A DNA stretch of 9,258 nucleotides from Legionellales bacterium. GTDB taxonomy: Bacteria; Pseudomonadota; Gammaproteobacteria; PIVX01. The stretch spans positions 1 to 9,258 of the forward strand of contig JABSQI010000046.1 of the NCBI GenBank assembly GCA_013215905.1. Reading direction: 5' to 3'. Of the stretch, positions 6,557-9,258 are shown piece after piece. The position numbers were made by a program, and so were the translations under genes. The notes beneath the pieces are model-generated. The model had not been told where the DNA came from. It did no database searches and saw nothing but the letters and a program-made list of their open reading frames with translations. How positions within the stretch are numbered: position 1 is the first letter of the stretch; every line of letters begins with the position of its first letter.

Positions 6557-7225
6557 TTAATTTCTTCTCCCACTTAATGCTGCAAATATTTGCAACAAAC
6601 TAACAAACAAATTATATAACGACACATATAAACTAATTGTCGCTAATAAATAATTCCTCTCTCCACCATTAATAATCTGACTCGTCTTAAACAAAATCAT
6701 TCCAGATGAAATTAAAACAAACCCTGATGATACAGCTAAATGTAAGGCTGGAATATTAAATAACATAGCCCCGAAACTAGCTAACATCAATGTAATAATA
6801 CCAACAAACAACATGCCACCTAAATAACTATAATCTTTCTTAGATGTTAATGCATGACCTGACAATCCAAAGAAGATAACTCCAGTTGAAAACAATGACA
6901 TTGTTATAATATTTCCACCATTTTCAAACTCTAATATAAAATTCAATAGAGGAGCTAAAGTATACCCTAAAAACCCTGTAAATAAAAATACCGCACCTAT
7001 ACCTAAAGCACTATCCTTGAATGCATGAACTAAATACATTAAACCATATACCCCAACTAGCATAACTAAAATGTTAGGATGAGTAACATTCATTAACATA
7101 GACACATAAGCTGTGATGCTACTAAAAATTAAAGTCATACTTAATAATAAATAAGTGTTTTTTAATACTTTATTTTTAACTACTACATCTGATGATGGCA
7201 ATGTTGTTATGTTGTATTTATTCAT
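6557..7225 (-). CDS. Bax inhibitor-1 / YccA family inner-membrane protein
   Basis: The 222-residue protein is almost wholly hydrophobic with about seven membrane segments (about 24-45, 51-68, 74-95, 105-124, 134-154, 160-179, 192-216). The motif TGFLGYTLAPLL (83-94) and the end SQIINGGERNY (182-192) plus ATISLYVSLYNLFVSLLQI (195-213) are hallmarks of the YccA branch of the BI-1 family. In E. coli, YccA binds and restrains the FtsH protease; other BI-1 members are calcium leak channels. As I recall the family, the residue before the TS of the TM6 motif is usually Asp (a pH-sensing residue in the YetJ channel); here it is Lys180. The ATG at 7225 is supported by AGAGA about five bases upstream, and a TTGACA-containing promoter lies further upstream. 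It stands alone or leads the minus-strand genes below it. Confidence 0.92.
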   Translation of the reverse strand: MNKYNITTLPSSDVVVKNKVLKNTYLLLSMTLIFSSITAYVSMLMNVTHPNILVMLVGVYGLMYLVHAFKDSALGIGAVFLFTGFLGYTLAPLLNFILEFENGGNIITMSLFSTGVIFFGLSGHALTSKKDYSYLGGMLFVGIITLMLASFGAMLFNIPALHLAVSSGFVLISSGMILFKTSQIINGGERNYLLATISLYVSLYNLFVSLLQIFAALSGRRN

Positions 7226-7535
7226 TTTTAATCTCTTTTAAAACATTTTATTCTTTCAATAAACCATATATTTGCATACACTAAAATTACTGTCAACACT
7301 TTTTTTAACCCTTTTTTTGCCTTTTATCCCTTTATTTATAGTCCTAAATGTATTTTTAACAACCAAAGAGATATCCTTTAGAACCACCCTAAATTTTTAA
7401 TAATCTTCCTATTCTTTTATGTATAATTTATATTCTTATTATTAATGCTATGCCATCTTCTCTACCTGCTTTTATATTAAATATGACTCTTTAGAGCCTT
7501 CTAAATGTAAGTTTCTTAATGAAAAGGAGAAGACC
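7226..7535. other. Divergent intergenic region
   Basis: This 310-base gap separates the YccA-like gene (minus) from the small plus-strand ORF. It contains the YccA-side promoter (7268-7296), long pyrimidine runs around 7298-7332, and a TATAAT (7422-7427, plus strand) about 108 bases before the small ORF but without a good -35 box. I see no RNA gene or coding remnant. Confidence 0.5.
7268..7296 (-). promoter_or_regulatory. Promoter of the YccA-like gene
   Basis: On the minus strand a perfect TTGACA (7291-7296) is followed after 17 bases by AAATAT (7268-7273), preceded directly by TGC, an extended -10 feature. The -10 itself is a poor match, so the -35 carries most of the evidence. The start codon is about 43 bases downstream. 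Confidence 0.5.
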
Positions 7536-7706
7536 ATGAAAAATGTATATGATATTAATCATATGCTTTGTGCATTAATATTTTGTACTGCTTTTGAAGA
7601 AATCAGACAATTTATCAGGATAGACAATAAAACTAGAGCAGAGAAACGCAGCATCTTTGTGTCTAAATTCCAACAATTAAATAATTTAGCTATTCAAAAT
7701 GGTTAA
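7536..7706 (+). CDS. Small 56-residue protein of unknown function
   Basis: The ORF begins MKNVYDINHMLCALIFCTAF and ends QQLNNLAIQNG, with a basic middle (RIDNKTRAEKR). Its main support is an excellent ribosome binding site: AGGAGA (7525-7530) five bases before the ATG, the best in the window. The N-terminal third is mildly hydrophobic (MLCALIFCTAF) with two cysteines, but too short and interrupted to call a membrane helix. I recognise no family. It stands alone on the plus strand between divergent and convergent neighbours, and is followed after seven bases by an inverted repeat that could end its transcript. Composition matches the surrounding genes. Confidence 0.6.
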   Translation: MKNVYDINHMLCALIFCTAFEEIRQFIRIDNKTRAEKRSIFVSKFQQLNNLAIQNG

Positions 7707-7713
7707 AAGGCTC

Positions 7714-7774
7714 TAGCATAAAAGTGTTGCAGATATATTTACACTCAGTTTTGACAGAACCAATTTTTATGCTA
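7714..7774. repeat. Perfect 10-base inverted repeat with structured interior
   Basis: TAGCATAAAA (7714-7723) and TTTTATGCTA (7765-7774) are exact reverse complements with 41 bases between them. The interior can form a further short stem (AGTGT 7723-7727 with ACACT 7741-7745). The segment lies between the convergent ends of the 56-residue ORF and the endonuclease gene. It may be a terminator for one or both, or a very small mobile remnant. There is no U-run directly after the right arm on the plus strand. Confidence 0.55.
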
Positions 7775-7836
7775 AATCACTCTTCTTTCTTAGAAGAAAA
7801 AATAAAATATAGAAATTATATACTTTACTCCAAAAC

Positions 7837-8853
7837 TTAAAATTTAATGTAATAATCGTTATCATTAATTTTATAGAAAATTATGCTATTACTACCATAT
7901 TCTTCTAAAGTTTCTTTAGTTATAGGTTCATATTTTTTCAGTACGCCTGCTTTTTCTAATTTACCTTTGATCCATATGCCAAACAGCTGCAAACTATTTT
8001 TTGACCTAATGTTTTTAAAGAAGTCTCCTTGTGTTCTCATTGGTATAACAAGGTTATCATCAGTAAAAAGATTAAAGTCGCCTCTCGGATAATTTGGGTT
8101 ATCACGTAATTTTTGATCTGCAATCAATTCAACTTCATACCATGGCCTAGGTTTTATTCTATTAGTGCTTCTATTCCATCTTCCCTTGCCAAAATACACA
8201 TTTAAGTTAGATTTTTCTTTGTCAGCTATTCGAGCTAAATCTAGTTCAAATTTGGGTGCGTTTTCTAGTTGTTTTAAGTCATATTGATGTTTGTTAAGTT
8301 CAGACCATAACCTTGTCACTTTATTTTTAATTACCTTTTTCTTGTTAGGTATTAGAATATCGGCTTCATGAATGCCTATAGAATAGTTATCTGAATACAG
8401 CTCATTAAGGAAATTGTTGATGAGTTCTTTTTGGTGCTGATCTATTACTTGTAATGTGCATTCAATATTCCCTTTTGTTCCACTTGCAGAGAAATTTGAA
8501 GAGCCTAGGTATATATTATTATTTTTGTCATCTCCAAACCTATATACTTTCCCATGATATCTCCTACCATTAGCAACATATACACCTGAATTATTTGAAT
8601 AACTTCTTAGCTTTTCATTTAATTTAGTTGCAAAAGAGAGTTTCTTTTCACTCAACCCTTCATAAAAAGCCATACCTAACAATAATTTTGATTGTCCGCC
8701 GTTTTTAGCTATAGAGATAAAATTTTTTTCAAATGCCACGATCATATCCAAAGAAGCATACCCAGATGCTACAACGACATTATCTGCAGTTGAAAACTCT
8801 TTGTTAAGCACATCTCGAAAATTACCACCATGCGCATTTAGATTGGTATACAT
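7837..8853 (-). CDS. NgoFVII/BfiI-like type II restriction endonuclease (PLD-fold nuclease)
   Basis: The 338-residue protein is a restriction endonuclease of the metal-independent phospholipase-D-fold type. The N-terminal half carries one HKD-like motif: YHGKVYRFGD gives H100 and K102, and YLGSSNFSASGTKGNIE gives N120 and E131. As I recall BfiI (H105, K107, N125, E136), this spacing is identical. Such enzymes dimerise to build one active site. The C-terminal half (about 215-338) resembles the B3-like DNA-binding domain: GRWNRST, RPWYEVELI, FTDDNLVIPMRTQGDFFKNI and LFGIWIKGKLEKAG. Its start overlaps the end of the methyltransferase gene by 16 bases in another frame, and only a weak ribosome binding site is visible, so translation is probably coupled. 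All four catalytic residues are present and the frame is complete, so it looks functional. The target sequence cannot be read from the window. Confidence 0.87.
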   Translation of the reverse strand: MYTNLNAHGGNFRDVLNKEFSTADNVVVASGYASLDMIVAFEKNFISIAKNGGQSKLLLGMAFYEGLSEKKLSFATKLNEKLRSYSNNSGVYVANGRRYHGKVYRFGDDKNNNIYLGSSNFSASGTKGNIECTLQVIDQHQKELINNFLNELYSDNYSIGIHEADILIPNKKKVIKNKVTRLWSELNKHQYDLKQLENAPKFELDLARIADKEKSNLNVYFGKGRWNRSTNRIKPRPWYEVELIADQKLRDNPNYPRGDFNLFTDDNLVIPMRTQGDFFKNIRSKNSLQLFGIWIKGKLEKAGVLKKYEPITKETLEEYGSNSIIFYKINDNDYYIKF

Positions 8854-9258
8854 AAAGATCTGTTTGTATTAATAAACTCTTTAACGCTATTAGCAAAATG
8901 TCTAATCGCTTCGGGTGGAACCGAGTTTCCTATTTGTCTCCTAACATCCGTAATTGAGCCATGAAAAATAAAGTCATCAGGGTATCCAAAAAGCCTCGCA
9001 CGTTCTCTATTAGTAAGTGGTCTGTTTTCTTGGTAGTGATACCCCCACGTCCCCCCCCCGCCTGCAGCTATTATCGTTGTTGATGGTTTGTCTGGATGTA
9101 ATCGCCTGTACACATGAGAGATCATCCCTTTTACATAATGAGGAGATTCTTTGGGTATATCGGTAAAATTACCACCTGCCGGGATTAGCTTTAATTTTTC
9201 AACTGTCTTTTGCTTAATGTTTTGATTTTCAGTATTATATGCAACTCTGTAAACGCCT
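8838..9258 (-). CDS. DNA cytosine-C5 methyltransferase, C-terminal part (continues beyond window)
   Basis: The frame is open to the window edge, so the start and catalytic motifs I-VIII (including the PC and ENV motifs) are outside; about 139 residues are visible. The visible part has the LIPAGGNFTDIP segment, the RRLHPDKPSTTI stretch that leads into motif IX, NRERARLFGYPDDFIFHGS, and motif X QIGNSVPP (GNSVPP at 8913-8930), all in the usual order for m5C methyltransferases. It would protect the DNA against the overlapping endonuclease. A run of nine G in the coding strand (9051-9059), followed four bases later by five more, lies inside the frame and is a likely slippage site. This part is more GC-rich than the surrounding genes, in keeping with horizontal transfer of the pair. 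The Met at 9125 is internal and is not the start. Confidence 0.93.
   Translation of the reverse strand, partial: GVYRVAYNTENQNIKQKTVEKLKLIPAGGNFTDIPKESPHYVKGMISHVYRRLHPDKPSTTIIAAGGGGTWGYHYQENRPLTNRERARLFGYPDDFIFHGSITDVRRQIGNSVPPEAIRHFANSVKEFINTNRSLCIPI
9051..9059 (-). repeat. Poly-G tract (G9) in the methyltransferase frame
   Basis: Nine consecutive C on the plus strand read as GGC GGG GGG GGG on the coding strand. Gain of one G gives a stop at 9010-9012 after 13 codons; loss of one G gives a stop at 8930-8932, at the edge of motif X. Either change removes GNSVPP. This is the architecture of contingency loci in phase-variable methyltransferases. As sequenced, the frame is ON. Confidence 0.75.

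Noticed and set aside
7883..8092. Plus-strand 69-codon open frame
   Set aside because: It is antisense to the C-terminal domain of the restriction endonuclease, which has clear family motifs.
1..9258. CRISPR array, tRNA or rRNA genes
   Set aside because: I found no regularly spaced direct repeats and no cloverleaf or rRNA-like sequence.

Overview
The window is very AT-rich (roughly 30% GC by eye) and has long non-coding gaps, a decayed gene remnant and several secreted or membrane proteins. It encodes an outer-membrane beta-barrel of the intimin/invasin type and two proteins with Sec signal peptides, so the host is Gram-negative. The Bax-inhibitor-1 protein has the YccA-like C-terminus usual in Gammaproteobacteria. 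Low coding density, gene decay and a large NB-ARC/TPR protein fit a host-associated or intracellular proteobacterium (a Legionella- or Francisella-like gammaproteobacterium, or a Rickettsiales member). The sequence alone does not settle which.

Layout: 27-839 (minus) is a stand-alone inverse-autotransporter beta-domain with no passenger. 840-1284 is non-coding and carries copy A of a structured repeat. 1349-1873 (plus) is a small secreted protein with a good sigma70-like promoter. It converges on 1994-5350 (minus), a 1118-residue HTH / alpha-beta / transmembrane / NB-ARC / TPR protein, with a hairpin between the two. 5351-5843 is mostly non-coding and holds copy B of the repeat, inverted relative to A. 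5844-6347 (minus) is a secreted protein that looks truncated by a one-base frameshift. 6360-6539 is probably a decayed tail of an Rpn/PDDEXK-type gene. 6557-7225 (minus) is a YccA-like membrane protein. 7536-7706 (plus) is a 56-residue small ORF with a strong ribosome binding site. 7837-8853 (minus) and 8838-9258 (minus, cut by the window edge) form a type II restriction-modification pair: an NgoFVII/BfiI-like phospholipase-D-fold endonuclease and the C-terminus of a cytosine-C5 methyltransferase.

The two most notable signals are outside ordinary gene annotation. First, two inverted copies of a roughly 95-base element (935-1033 and 5548-5642) share a conserved tail and an identical 7-base hairpin loop (TTGACGG). 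Their 13-bp stem arms differ but change together so that pairing is kept, and the copies bracket the STAND-protein segment. Second, the methyltransferase frame contains a run of nine G in an AT-rich genome. This is a likely phase-variation switch, since a one-base slip either way ends the protein before or within its last catalytic motif and well before the overlapping endonuclease start.

Functionally, the restriction pair and the STAND NTPase could both be defence genes. The beta-barrel and the two secreted proteins suggest surface or host interaction. These links are inference from context.
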